This document shows positions 1 to 9,056 of a DNA stretch of 64,000 nt, in pieces; position 1 is the stretch's first letter; each line of letters opens with the position of its first letter. The position numbers and the translations under genes are program-made. Under the pieces are notes generated by a model, which worked only from the letters and a program-made list of their open reading frames with translations, did no database searches and had not been told where the DNA came from. Source of the stretch: Peribacillus sp044761665 (GTDB lineage: Bacteria; Bacillota; Bacilli; Bacillales; DSM-1321); assembly GCF_044761665.1 (NCBI RefSeq), contig NZ_JBIWCW010000006.1, positions 124,001 through 188,000 on the forward strand. Direction: 5' to 3'.

Positions 1-718
1 TGGATTTGAAAAAGACACGAACTTCATTAATAAAACGTTATTGCAAGTGTATCAATACGATTCCACAAAAAAGAACTGGAAATTAATAAAGAAATTCACT
101 AGTGAAAATGAAATGTATACCTATCGGCCACTGAGATTTATAACAAAAGGGAAATTGATGGACAATAAAAGAGAACAATTAGTTGTGGGACATGTATGGG
201 GAAGTGATTTCTCACTAACTCCAATCCTCTATGGATCGACTGATGGGAAAACTATAAAAACCTTAATATCCCCAGGTGATGAGGGATTTGTTGATGGTAA
301 TGCCATAATCAAAAATAAGGAATTATTTTTTGTTGATTTTCTTTCGTCCGTTTCCAAAAGATATATGTATAAAAAGGGGAAATTTGTACAATATGACGGA
401 ACTGGAGCAGATGACCGCAAAATAGCTGGAAATGCAAAACATCTTCTTTTGTTGGAAAGACGAAACGGAACTATGCGTCTAGATGGAAATAAACAAATAA
501 AAATGAAAGTTGGAGAAAGTTTCTCAATTATTCGTAAGGGGAAAACGGATCATTCTGATTATATATTTAGAATGTACACTACTATTAATAAAAATGGCCC
601 ACTTAAAAATACGGGTGGTGCACTTAAGGCCGTTAAACCTGGGCAATTCGAGATGAGTATTTTACTGAATGATAGATATGGGCCTTCGCTTCCTATTAAA
701 ATAACAGTTGTAAAATAA
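1..718 (+). CDS. Partial hypothetical protein (C-terminal part)
   Basis: The reading frame is open to the left window edge, so the gene begins upstream and only about the last 238 codons are visible; the TTG at 41 is probably not the start. The visible part is soluble, rich in Lys, Gly and aromatic residues, with short strand-like stretches (YQYDS, LYGSTDGKTIKTL) reminiscent of beta-propeller or FG-GAP-like secreted proteins. I recognise no family. It is followed by a strong terminator. No signal peptide can be judged because the N-terminus is missing. Confidence 0.7.
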   Translation, partial: GFEKDTNFINKTLLQVYQYDSTKKNWKLIKKFTSENEMYTYRPLRFITKGKLMDNKREQLVVGHVWGSDFSLTPILYGSTDGKTIKTLISPGDEGFVDGNAIIKNKELFFVDFLSSVSKRYMYKKGKFVQYDGTGADDRKIAGNAKHLLLLERRNGTMRLDGNKQIKMKVGESFSIIRKGKTDHSDYIFRMYTTINKNGPLKNTGGALKAVKPGQFEMSILLNDRYGPSLPIKITVVK

Positions 719-769
719 ATCTAACATTTAGTGGGTTATTGTCTGACGTGACCAAAACTCGGTTAGGAA

Positions 770-815
770 AAAAGGGGTTCGGAATGTTTGCACTTCAATT
801 CCGAACCCTTTTTTT
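770..815. terminator. Bidirectional rho-independent terminator
   Basis: An 11-bp perfect stem, GGGTTCGGAAT at 775-785 and ATTCCGAACCC at 798-808, is flanked by A-rich sequence on the left and a T run on the right. It lies between the convergent genes ending at 718 (+) and 926 (-), so it can serve both. Confidence 0.9.
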
Positions 816-925
816 ACTTTACTTTTCACTCTTCAATAGTAACTTTCAAACTATTTATCATTCAGTTTCATCAACTGCAATTTTTCACATGAAAAAATGC
901 ACTATCATTTATAACTTAAAACGTT

Positions 926-1783
926 TTAAGATAAAGTTGTTTTCTCCCCGCCTCTTACCGGGAGCCCATGGTCGTTTCTATGATCAGGTACGGGAACCAA
1001 TCCGTAAAGTTCACGAAGCCTTGCGACTGCTTCTACAGGCGGTTTTGAATTGTAAAAGCCTCGTCGAGTCATATAAACACCAGAATTCTCCTTAAGATCC
1101 ACTAACGATTCACACATTTTAATCCCCGCGGCAAAAGAGTCAATCACCGGAACATCCCCAATCCTTGATATTCCATGGGTTGCTAGGAATACATTCATTG
1201 GTCCTTCTCCCGGTACGATTATATCTGCTCCCTCAGCAATGGCTTTTTCAGCAGCCTTTTTGAACGAAGCTATTACAGGCTCTGGGTTTTCGAACCCGGC
1301 CAGTACTTCGTCAAACCCAATCTCTGTCTGAACAATCGGTCCGAGCTTCCCTCCCACCCCATACCAATCAGCATTTTGACGAAGCTCATCTGCTAGTGGA
1401 GCCAGGAAATTCACAACACCTATTCGATCGCCAAGCATGGAAGCAATATGGAAGGAGGCTTGACCATATCCGATAACAGGTATATCTACCAATGTACGGG
1501 CTTCTAACAGACCCACATCTGGAATTGTACCGATGAACATGGCATCATATCCAGCATTTTCAGCCATTATTGCTGCGCGAACAAACTGTTCACGATGCAA
1601 GTTTTGTAGATAAGAATAAGTAATAAAGTGTCCAGGATAATTCGTTGGATAGGTCTCTTTCTCCATTCCGTGGAGCACAACCTCTACCCCCGGACGGGCT
1701 ATACGATCAATATGTTTTAAAACAGCATCCCGATATGGAATGACTGATTCAATGCTGGTTAGACTTTGATGCCAGATTTTCAT
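926..1783 (-). CDS. Asp/Glu/hydantoin racemase-fold protein lacking both catalytic cysteines
   Basis: This 285-residue protein matches the aspartate/glutamate/hydantoin racemase superfamily in length and layout. The stretch that normally carries the first catalytic Cys reads IGTIPDVGLLEAR, and the second reads VPGEGPMN; neither has Cys. The only Cys is in IKMCESL near the C-terminus. A two-cysteine proton-transfer racemase mechanism is therefore unlikely, and a lyase, isomerase, decarboxylase or binding role is possible. The start is set by AGGAGGT seven bases upstream. It is the last gene of the second catabolic series, downstream of an ACS-family transporter, so a role on a pathway acid is inferred. 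Confidence 0.8.
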   Translation of the reverse strand: MKIWHQSLTSIESVIPYRDAVLKHIDRIARPGVEVVLHGMEKETYPTNYPGHFITYSYLQNLHREQFVRAAIMAENAGYDAMFIGTIPDVGLLEARTLVDIPVIGYGQASFHIASMLGDRIGVVNFLAPLADELRQNADWYGVGGKLGPIVQTEIGFDEVLAGFENPEPVIASFKKAAEKAIAEGADIIVPGEGPMNVFLATHGISRIGDVPVIDSFAAGIKMCESLVDLKENSGVYMTRRGFYNSKPPVEAVARLRELYGLVPVPDHRNDHGLPVRGGEKTTLS

Positions 1784-1888
1784 GAGTTACCTCCTATATA
1801 TATATGGTAGTAAATGTTTACAATTTACTAAAAGGGAATGTTACATTTTATTACTATCAAAGTCTTCCAAAGTCGTCGTATTACCGGT

Positions 1889-3196
1889 TTATACTTCCTC
1901 GCCAACATTCATCGTGAACTTTCTATGATATTGATTCAAGGTAATGAGCGTCAGCAAACTAACAAGCATAAACCCTGTAATGACTAGCATACCTTGCTGT
2001 AAATTTAAGACACCTAATACCAACGGCCCAATAAAACCACCCAAGGATGACAGAGTACTTACGAGAGCGATTCCTGCAGGTGCTGTAGATTCACTGAAGA
2101 AAAAGGTTAAATAAGCATAAAATGAACCCGAAATTCCATATAGTCCTGCGGAAGCTATTGAAAGCATTAAAATCATTAATGGTATGGTTGTAACAAAAGC
2201 ACATCCGATTAAGCCAACCATAGCAATTGATACACAAACCGCCAGATGTTGTTTATGCTTATTGGTTCTGTCAGCATTCCAACCAACAAATAAAATTGAA
2301 GGTATGGCAACCAACGGAGGTATCATCGCAAGCCAACCGACTTCCATGTTTGAAGTACCGGACGCAGAAAGATTCTTAATAATGGTCGGTATCCAGAAAT
2401 TTAAACCGTTCACAGATACAAATCCTGCAATATTAAATACTGACAGTTTCCAAACATTCGAATCTTTCAACATACCTCTATGCGAAGTTTTATTATGTGT
2501 TGCAGCTAACTTTCTTTCCGTTTCTAGTTCCCCTTCCAACCATGTCTTTTCTTCATTCGTTAACCATTTTGCATGGGCAGGGCGATTCGTCAAATAAAAC
2601 AGCACAATTATACCTAACATTACAGCAGGGAGACCTTCGAGAATAAACATCCATCTCCAGCCAGATAACCCACCCCAAGCTATCTTATCGATAATCCAAG
2701 TGGAGAGCGGTGCACCAACTAATGCAGCTAATGGGAGGGCAACAAAAAACGCTGCAGTTGCTTTTCCACGTTCCCGGGTACGGAACCAATACGTTAAATA
2801 TAAAATGATGCCAGGGGTAAACCCTGCCTCGGCGACACCTAACAAGAAGCGTAAGATATAAAGATGCACTGCCGATTGAACGAAGCCGGTAAGTATGACT
2901 ATGATTCCCCAGGTAATCATGATTCGAGCGATCCAAAACTTTGCCCCAACCTTTTGCAAAATCATATTACTAGGTACTTCAAATAGACAGTAACTGATAT
3001 AAAAGAATCCTGATAGAAGTCCAAACATTTCGGCTGATAACGCCAGTTCAGCATTCATTTCTAACGCAGCATATCCCATATTAACCCGGTCAAGGAAAGC
3101 AACAATATACAAAACCAAAATAAAAGGCAAAATCCTTACCATTGTTTTCTTCAGTGTACTTTTTTCTATTTCCTGTATGTTGATATTCTGGCTCAT
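1889..3196 (-). CDS. MFS transporter, anion:cation symporter (ACS) family
   Basis: This 435-residue membrane protein has about twelve hydrophobic segments. The first carries an FLDRVNMGYA motif typical of the ACS family (tartrate, phthalate, hydroxyphenylacetate permeases), and the loop after helix 2 and the RFLLGVAEAGFTPG segment fit the same family. It probably imports an aromatic acid or organic acid anion with protons. GGGAGG lies just upstream of the ATG. It sits between a flavoprotein oxidoreductase and the racemase-fold gene in the same orientation, with a 139-bp gap upstream that could hold its own promoter. Its substrate cannot be read from the sequence. Confidence 0.88.
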   Translation of the reverse strand: MSQNINIQEIEKSTLKKTMVRILPFILVLYIVAFLDRVNMGYAALEMNAELALSAEMFGLLSGFFYISYCLFEVPSNMILQKVGAKFWIARIMITWGIIVILTGFVQSAVHLYILRFLLGVAEAGFTPGIILYLTYWFRTRERGKATAAFFVALPLAALVGAPLSTWIIDKIAWGGLSGWRWMFILEGLPAVMLGIIVLFYLTNRPAHAKWLTNEEKTWLEGELETERKLAATHNKTSHRGMLKDSNVWKLSVFNIAGFVSVNGLNFWIPTIIKNLSASGTSNMEVGWLAMIPPLVAIPSILFVGWNADRTNKHKQHLAVCVSIAMVGLIGCAFVTTIPLMILMLSIASAGLYGISGSFYAYLTFFFSESTAPAGIALVSTLSSLGGFIGPLVLGVLNLQQGMLVITGFMLVSLLTLITLNQYHRKFTMNVGEEV

Positions 3197-3335
3197 ATCT
3201 ATTCCCTCCCACTGAATGGGTTTTCCAAAAGACTAATTATCTCTATATAACCGAAACCAGTAAAGGTCTTTCTCCTGTGAGGCTCTTCATCCAGACGTCC
3301 ATTTTTTAAAAGAATGCTGAACAACTGCTTGCATT

Positions 3336-4715
3336 TTATTTTGTTAACGATTTTTTATCCCTCAACTTATTTATAGCTTGATTCGCTGCCACTCTACCGA
3401 AAATGGCCGCTTTCCCTAAAGAACTCCCTGTCATGTACCCTGCTCCATGGAATCCACCAACCATCTCACCTGCCGCATACAAACCAGGAATCACTTCATC
3501 GAATGGATTGATGACTTCTGCTCTGGTATTAACCCGTACACCAGCGTATGTCGCTAGCATAGCCGCAACGGTTTCCATGGCATAATATGGTGCTTGTTGA
3601 ATTGGCAACGGCGTTCCAAATGTATGAGTTAAAGTTCTTCTACCAAATACATCTTTTCCTGAAGCAATCCCCTCATTATACGATGCGACGGTCTGGATTA
3701 AGCTTTCAGTAGGTAGTTGGAGTAAAAGAGCTAGCTCTTCTAAAGAATCTGCTTTCACTATTAAATTTTCTGAATATAAAGAATCAAAATCATATAGGGC
3801 ATCGTTTTTTACACTTTCATTCATAACTGCTTGATCAAAGACTTGGAAGGTTTTTTGTTTTTGTTGTAATGCTGCATCGCCTAATAATTTGTAAGAAATT
3901 GATTCATTCACAAAACGGTTGCCTTCTTCATTTACAATGATGCCACCCTTATAGAATGTATGGGCTTGGCGCTTTCCTTCATTAGTCGATTTTGGATGAA
4001 AACCATATGTCCCTTTCAAATTCGGAAAATCTATTAACCATGCACCTACAGAAGCGGCTAACTTTAATCCATCTCCTTGATTCCCGGTCCCTCCAAGGCG
4101 AATCGTCCCATCTAATTGAGGGGCATATAAATGTAGCATCTCTTCACTTTGAGAAAATCCACCAGTCGTTAAAATTACACCAGAATTGGCAAAGCATTCT
4201 TTTTTCTCACCATTCTGTTCATATACCACACTTTTAACTGTATCTTCCTTGATGATCAATCGATTTACAGGACTATTCAAATACAAGATAGCTCCATTTT
4301 CCACTGCCTTATTCCTTAGCGTGTAAATTGCTTGCTCCGGTATGATGGTATGTCCTCTTGGGTTAGAATGGCCACTTACTGCCTGACAATCTTGAAACTG
4401 AATACCATGTGCTACAAGCCAGTTATATGTTTCCAGTTGATGGTTTCCATACGCTTTTACTAACGCCTCATCATTTTGATGCTGGCCAACCGTTAACATA
4501 TCCTCTATTAAACTAGCAGTTGAGTCTTGGATACCGAGACGTTTTTGAAAATCCGTTCCCGCAAAGGCCATAAAACAACCGCTTAAAAGGGAGCTGCCCC
4601 CAATGGTATCTTGTTTTTCAAAGATAGCGACGCTTAATCCTTGCTCGGTAGCTTCCAGTGCGGCACATAGGCCAGCCATCCCAGCCCCGACAATAATCAC
4701 ATCTACTTGGTTCAT
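3336..4715 (-). CDS. FAD-dependent oxidoreductase, fumarate reductase/KstD-like flavoprotein
   Basis: The 459-residue protein opens with a Rossmann FAD-binding motif, VIIVGAGMAGLCAALEA, followed by an acidic strand end (VAIFEK) and GGSSLLSG. Near the C-terminus PGLYAAGEMVGGFHG and the GSSLGKAAIFGR segment complete FAD binding. This is the layout of fumarate reductase, flavocytochrome c and 3-ketosteroid dehydrogenase flavoproteins, which add or remove hydrogen next to a carbonyl or carboxylate. It is one of three such flavoproteins in the island (with 5939-7351 and 17485-18978). It is four bases from the GlcG-like gene, so cotranscription is likely. No Tat or Sec signal is seen, so it is probably cytoplasmic. 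Confidence 0.87.
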   Translation of the reverse strand: MNQVDVIIVGAGMAGLCAALEATEQGLSVAIFEKQDTIGGSSLLSGCFMAFAGTDFQKRLGIQDSTASLIEDMLTVGQHQNDEALVKAYGNHQLETYNWLVAHGIQFQDCQAVSGHSNPRGHTIIPEQAIYTLRNKAVENGAILYLNSPVNRLIIKEDTVKSVVYEQNGEKKECFANSGVILTTGGFSQSEEMLHLYAPQLDGTIRLGGTGNQGDGLKLAASVGAWLIDFPNLKGTYGFHPKSTNEGKRQAHTFYKGGIIVNEEGNRFVNESISYKLLGDAALQQKQKTFQVFDQAVMNESVKNDALYDFDSLYSENLIVKADSLEELALLLQLPTESLIQTVASYNEGIASGKDVFGRRTLTHTFGTPLPIQQAPYYAMETVAAMLATYAGVRVNTRAEVINPFDEVIPGLYAAGEMVGGFHGAGYMTGSSLGKAAIFGRVAANQAINKLRDKKSLTK

Positions 4716-4719
4716 TACC

Positions 4720-5166
4720 TTATACTTCCTTTGTTGCTGCTAACAAAACGCTTAGCCCGGCTTCACACACTTGCATATCATGCGTGTAATGCCCACCGCT
4801 AACACCAATCCCCCCAACGCACTCACCATCTACTTGAATTGGATATCCTCCACCAAATACCACAAGGCGATTTGTATGTACTAATCCAGCCATTAATGGT
4901 GGATCATCCTTCAAGCGATCATACCATTCATGTGTCGCACGATTATAAGCGGCTGCTGAAAATGCCTTATTTTGAGCGATTTCCAATGCCAAGACAGGCG
5001 TACCGTCCATAGCAGAAAACGCCTTTAAATTTCCCGCTTTGTCTACGATAGAAATCGCAAAGTTCATGCCTAACTCTTTCCCTTTCTCTTCTGACTTTTT
5101 AAGTATCTCTTTAGCCAAATCCAATGTAATTGTTTGTTGTGTGTATACCTGTTTCAATTCTGTCAT
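4720..5166 (-). CDS. GlcG/HbpS-family heme-binding-like protein
   Basis: This 148-residue protein contains AISIVDKAGNLKAFSAMDG, LALEIAQNKAFSAA, and a C-terminal VGGIGVSGG motif, the signature of the GlcG/HbpS/PduO-C family. Members bind heme, corrinoid or flavin-related ligands or act as accessory proteins in catabolic operons. The frame is open further upstream, but the ATG at 5166 has GGGGGA eight bases before it and follows the SDR stop by 19 bases, so I chose it. It lies between an SDR and a flavoprotein oxidoreductase, suggesting an accessory role in the same redox step. Confidence 0.83.
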   Translation of the reverse strand: MTELKQVYTQQTITLDLAKEILKKSEEKGKELGMNFAISIVDKAGNLKAFSAMDGTPVLALEIAQNKAFSAAAYNRATHEWYDRLKDDPPLMAGLVHTNRLVVFGGGYPIQVDGECVGGIGVSGGHYTHDMQVCEAGLSVLLAATKEV

Positions 5167-5185
5167 TATAAAATCCCCCATTTCA

Positions 5186-5920
5186 TTATTTTGTAATTCC
5201 AACTGGCATACCAGCACCAAATGCTTCTACAGAAGTTGCCGATATAGCCTTACTCTTTGGTAAAACTAAATCCACAATTACATAGGCTATATCGATGGGA
5301 TGCAGCCATCCTGCCTTATTGATATTTTCGCCTAGTGCTGCGGTCATTTGCGTGTCGACAGGTCCCGGACATACTGCATTCACTCGCACGCCATAAGGTT
5401 TTAATTCTTCTCCCAATGCTTTCGAAAAACCGATTACAGCATGTTTTGAAGTGATATAAGCACTGCGATCCGGACCACCTTTAGTACCCCATATAGATGA
5501 AATGTTCACAATAACCCCATCATTTTTTTGCTTCATTTCCTTTACAACTTGTTTGCAGAAATAGTACGGACCATGTACATTCACATCAAACATCCTTTGC
5601 CACTCATAAGTCGATGTTTCAGTAAAAGGTTTTAAGAGCATTGCTCCCGCATTATTAATTAAAATATCTACCGTCCCAAGTTGTTCCCTAACCTTCTCTA
5701 CAACCGCTTCCACTTCCTCTTCATTCGCTACATCACATGAAACGCCAATTGCTTTGGTGCCATAAGTGTTTTGAATAAACTCTGCCACGTTTTCACATTC
5801 CTGCAGATGACGCGCACAAATGGCCACCTTTGCTCCGTAGGAAGCTAGTAAAATGGCGGTTTCTTTCCCAATCCCTTTACTGGCACCTGTTATAAGCGCC
5901 ACTTTTCCCTCTAGTTCCAT
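5186..5920 (-). CDS. Short-chain dehydrogenase/reductase
   Basis: A 244-residue classical SDR. It shows the NAD(P) motif TGASKGIG, the NNAG stabilising motif, the catalytic serine in NISSIWG, and YITSK as the YxxxK pair. The arginine in ICARHLQ after the second strand hints at NADP(H) preference. A GGAGGAGG ribosome binding site precedes the ATG. It probably interconverts an alcohol and a ketone in the catabolic route. It lies 18 bases downstream of a flavoprotein dehydrogenase and just upstream of the GlcG-like gene. The substrate is unknown. Confidence 0.9.
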   Translation of the reverse strand: MELEGKVALITGASKGIGKETAILLASYGAKVAICARHLQECENVAEFIQNTYGTKAIGVSCDVANEEEVEAVVEKVREQLGTVDILINNAGAMLLKPFTETSTYEWQRMFDVNVHGPYYFCKQVVKEMKQKNDGVIVNISSIWGTKGGPDRSAYITSKHAVIGFSKALGEELKPYGVRVNAVCPGPVDTQMTAALGENINKAGWLHPIDIAYVIVDLVLPKSKAISATSVEAFGAGMPVGITK

Positions 5921-5938
5921 TCAAGACCTCCTCCTTCA

Positions 5939-7351
5939 TTAAATCGTTTGATAGCTATCTATATACGACACGGCATGTTTACCCGCACGACGTCCGAATA
6001 CTAAGCAGCGTAATACGGATGTACCGCCTGGATATTTTCCATAATAAACACCTGATGTTTCACCAACAGCATATAAACCAGGAATCGGCACTGCGTCACC
6101 TGTTAACACGCGACCTTCGACATCTGTTGCAAGTCCGCCGTTTGTAAATACGTTGCAACAATGTATGGGATAAGCAATAAAAGGCCCCTCATTTATGGGA
6201 ATAGACCAATTTGATTTATTTAAAGCTAATGTCGTCGTCGCTAAACCATCTACTTTGTCATAGGTGAATTCCCCAGTCGGACAATCAGCGTTAAAATTAT
6301 CTACCGTTTGCACAAGGTTTTCACGATTTACTTTGATTTTGTCGGCTAACTCTTCGATGGTATTCGCAACAATTGGTGGCCTATCGGTTTGTAAGGCCTC
6401 TTCATAATTTGGAATCGTATACATCTTTTGATCTGTAATCATATATGCAACATGATTTTCGCATGTATAAAAGATTTTGCGTGCTACTTCTTCGTACTGC
6501 TCATCAATTGTCGATACACCCTCATCGGTAAAGCGTTCACCATTTTGATTCACCAAAATTGCGTATGGAAATAACATAACGGCCGCTTCCTCACGACTAC
6601 TCCTAGGGTCTACCGGCTCTGCATGAAAAGAATCGAACTGTCCGTTTCCTGTTGCACCAATTCGCATCGCCATTCGAATAGCTTCTCCTTTATTAAACAA
6701 GCCGCCTTCTGAAACCGGGGGGATTTTGTGTGCATCTCTCCCCACATATTGAGCCATCATTTCTTTATTGCCTTGAAATCCACCTGCCGCTAAAATTACG
6801 GCATTAGTTTTCAAGTAAATGCTACTGCCATCAGATACACGTACATGTAGTCCGTTTACAGCTCCTGTATCATCAAGGGTTAAGTCCCAAGCTGTAGCCT
6901 CATATATAATTTCAACACCTAAAGCACGAGCGCGTAAACTTAACGTATCAATAATTGCTTTACCTCCACCCACTGGTAACAAGCGTGGCCGCGAAGCGGT
7001 TAAAAACATTGTAGGTAAGAAGTCAAATTCAACCCCCTTGGATTCCACCCATCGTAACGTTGGCCCGGCCTCTTTTTCCAATGTTTCAGCATATTCGATA
7101 TCAATTAAATTATCCGAAAAATCACGCATGTCACCCACCAAATTAGGTGCCGGTGTATCAATGTTTTCCATTCGCATATATGCAGCAGTCCAACGGGTAT
7201 TCCCTCCCCGTTTTTCAAACGGCGCACGTTCTAAAATTGCAATAGAGAGTGATTGGTTTTGAGTTTTTGCCTCTTCCGCTGCCGCTAAAGCAGCTGCTGT
7301 TCCAGCTGCTCCACAACCAACGATAACAAGATCATAATTTACTTCATCCAT
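5939..7351 (-). CDS. FAD-dependent dehydrogenase, TcuA/flavocytochrome c-like
   Basis: The 470-residue protein has the FAD Rossmann motif VIVGCGAAGTAAALAA, then RGGNTRWT, a typical TcuA-like segment. C-terminal FTNGGLATDVEGRV and PGLYAVGETSGVYYGKYPGGTS match tricarballylate dehydrogenase-like and succinate dehydrogenase flavoproteins. It probably oxidises a CH-CH bond next to a carboxylate or ketone using FAD. I place the start at the ATG 7351, eight bases after a GGTG, rather than at 7357. It is cotranscribed with the PEP-mutase family gene 17 bases upstream. It is paralogous to 17485-18978. Confidence 0.87.
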   Translation of the reverse strand: MDEVNYDLVIVGCGAAGTAAALAAAEEAKTQNQSLSIAILERAPFEKRGGNTRWTAAYMRMENIDTPAPNLVGDMRDFSDNLIDIEYAETLEKEAGPTLRWVESKGVEFDFLPTMFLTASRPRLLPVGGGKAIIDTLSLRARALGVEIIYEATAWDLTLDDTGAVNGLHVRVSDGSSIYLKTNAVILAAGGFQGNKEMMAQYVGRDAHKIPPVSEGGLFNKGEAIRMAMRIGATGNGQFDSFHAEPVDPRSSREEAAVMLFPYAILVNQNGERFTDEGVSTIDEQYEEVARKIFYTCENHVAYMITDQKMYTIPNYEEALQTDRPPIVANTIEELADKIKVNRENLVQTVDNFNADCPTGEFTYDKVDGLATTTLALNKSNWSIPINEGPFIAYPIHCCNVFTNGGLATDVEGRVLTGDAVPIPGLYAVGETSGVYYGKYPGGTSVLRCLVFGRRAGKHAVSYIDSYQTI

Positions 7352-7368
7352 GTGCATTCACCACTTTC

Positions 7369-8238
7369 TCACTTTTCAGAATATTTTTCTTCCATTTTAT
7401 TTATTTCATGTAATTTAAATAATTCTTGTCGTTCCTCCCATGAGCAAATATATGGTGCTATATTTTTCTGTGACTGCTCTTGCTTTAAAACGTTCACCGC
7501 ATCTTTTACTCCTTTAATTGCACCACGTAAAACCGTATTGGCACAAAGCATAACGCGATAACCCATTTCTTGTACTTCCGTTTGTGAAAATAGAGGTGTC
7601 TTTCCCCCTTCTACCAAGTTCAAAATAAGTGGAATGCCTGTTACTAATTTTGGGATTTCTACAATTTGTTCATATTCTTGTGGAGCTTCGATAAAAATGG
7701 CATGAACACCAGCTTCTTTGTACGCATTAGCACGTTTGATTGCCTCATCAAAACCTAAAACAGACAGTGCATCCGTACGTGCAATGATTGCCAGTTTTTC
7801 ATCTTGACGCGCATCAAGAGCTGCATGTATTTTCCCTATCATTTCTTCTTGAGAAATCACTTCTTTACCATTAAAATGGCCACATTTCTTTGGCATGACT
7901 TGATCTTCAATTTGAATGGCAGCGGCCCCTGCCTTTTCTAATATTTTTATAGTTCGTTGCATATTAATAGAATTTCCAAATCCAGTATCTGCATCTACCA
8001 CTAAAGGGACCTTTGTGATATCGGCCATCCAAGAAACAACCTGTGCAATTTCCGTCAACGTCGTTAACCCCACATCCGCCCAACCAAGTTGCCCATTGGC
8101 AATGCCGGCTCCTGTCACATAAATCGCTTCAAAACCCGCTTCTTCTAATATCCTAGCTGTCATACCGTCATATGCGCCTGGTAATAAAAGCGTTTCTTGC
8201 TGCTGTAATAATTGATAAAATTTTTCTGTCTTAAGCAT
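7369..8238 (-). CDS. Isocitrate lyase/PEP mutase family enzyme
   Basis: The 289-residue protein shows LLPGAYDGMTARILEEAGFEA near the start, VDADTGFGN (metal site), QIEDQVMPKKCGH (the catalytic KKCGH loop) and IARTDA, all typical of the isocitrate lyase/PEP phosphonomutase superfamily. Non-isocitrate members include 2-methylisocitrate lyase, 2,3-dimethylmalate lyase and oxaloacetate decarboxylase. The KKCGH cysteine argues for a C-C lyase. The start at 8238 follows AAAGG by about nine bases. Sitting in an aromatic catabolic operon, it may cleave a branched hydroxy-diacid derived from the side chain or a ring. The exact substrate is unknown. Confidence 0.87.
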   Translation of the reverse strand: MLKTEKFYQLLQQQETLLLPGAYDGMTARILEEAGFEAIYVTGAGIANGQLGWADVGLTTLTEIAQVVSWMADITKVPLVVDADTGFGNSINMQRTIKILEKAGAAAIQIEDQVMPKKCGHFNGKEVISQEEMIGKIHAALDARQDEKLAIIARTDALSVLGFDEAIKRANAYKEAGVHAIFIEAPQEYEQIVEIPKLVTGIPLILNLVEGGKTPLFSQTEVQEMGYRVMLCANTVLRGAIKGVKDAVNVLKQEQSQKNIAPYICSWEERQELFKLHEINKMEEKYSEK

Positions 8239-8250
8239 GTACTTCATCCT

Positions 8251-9033
8251 TTAACTAGTTACTTGTAAGTCATGTGCGGCACTCTGATGAAAAACAATTG
8301 TAGATTCCTGAAAATGAAAGTTTTGATTGAATTGTATTTTTTGATCAAACACATGCACCACTTGGGAAATGGCCCGCTTTCCAATCAACACGGAAACATA
8401 ATAACTACCTTCATCCGGGAGCGTATAATGCGCTTTCAAACCCTCATGGAAATGGTACTGGACTTGATAAGGTCTTCCGAGTAAAGCAGTCATCGTTTCT
8501 ACTTTCCCTTTTCGTAAAAGTTCTCGTAAATAAGTGGAACTTACCTTAGTACCATACATTTCATATTTTTCTACGGCATCCACGGATAGAAGTTGTTCAC
8601 TGTGCTCTGCAATCGTCTGAATCGTTCCCGCACCCTTTGCTCCATACGTATAATCAAAACCAGCTACCACGTGTTTCACTTGTAGGTTGATTAAATATTC
8701 TTGCACAAATGTTTTCGGTGTTTGAGATGCAAATGTCTTTGTAAATTCCACAATGTAGAAAATATCTACACCCAGTATCTTTAATTGTTGTACTTTTTGC
8801 TCCATTGGCATTAAATAATCGATTTCTTGATTTGAAAATACGGTTTTGGGATGTGGAAAAAAACTCATGACCGCTAAAGGAAGTCCTCTTAGCTTTGCTG
8901 ATTTTTTAGCCTTTGTGATCACATGTTGGTGCCCCTTATGAACTCCGTCAAAAAAACCTAATGCCATTACACTTAAACAACTATTAGATTGAACAAATGA
9001 TAGATTTTGTTCATTTACAAGAATCACTTTCAT
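8251..9033 (-). CDS. FAD synthetase (FMN adenylyltransferase) without riboflavin kinase domain
   Basis: The 260-residue protein matches the N-terminal adenylyltransferase half of RibCF: GFFDGVHKGHQHVI carries the HxGH nucleotidyltransferase motif, followed by FFPHPKTVF, VAGFDYTYGAKGAG and the VSSTYLRELL segment. After GRPYQVQ the riboflavin kinase domain would normally begin with a PTAN motif, but that motif is absent and only a short divergent tail of about 70 residues remains. It should convert FMN plus ATP to FAD. It is embedded between a dioxygenase and a lyase gene in an island with at least five flavoenzymes, so it is probably a dedicated FAD supplier. Confidence 0.83.
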   Translation of the reverse strand: MKVILVNEQNLSFVQSNSCLSVMALGFFDGVHKGHQHVITKAKKSAKLRGLPLAVMSFFPHPKTVFSNQEIDYLMPMEQKVQQLKILGVDIFYIVEFTKTFASQTPKTFVQEYLINLQVKHVVAGFDYTYGAKGAGTIQTIAEHSEQLLSVDAVEKYEMYGTKVSSTYLRELLRKGKVETMTALLGRPYQVQYHFHEGLKAHYTLPDEGSYYVSVLIGKRAISQVVHVFDQKIQFNQNFHFQESTIVFHQSAAHDLQVTS

Positions 9034-9056
9034 CACTCTTGCCTACCTTCCATACG

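Noticed and set aside
2184..2597. Open frame opposite the MFS transporter
   Set aside because: It is antisense to a clear gene, has no ribosome binding site and no recognisable features; many similar shadow frames in the catabolic region were dropped for the same reason.
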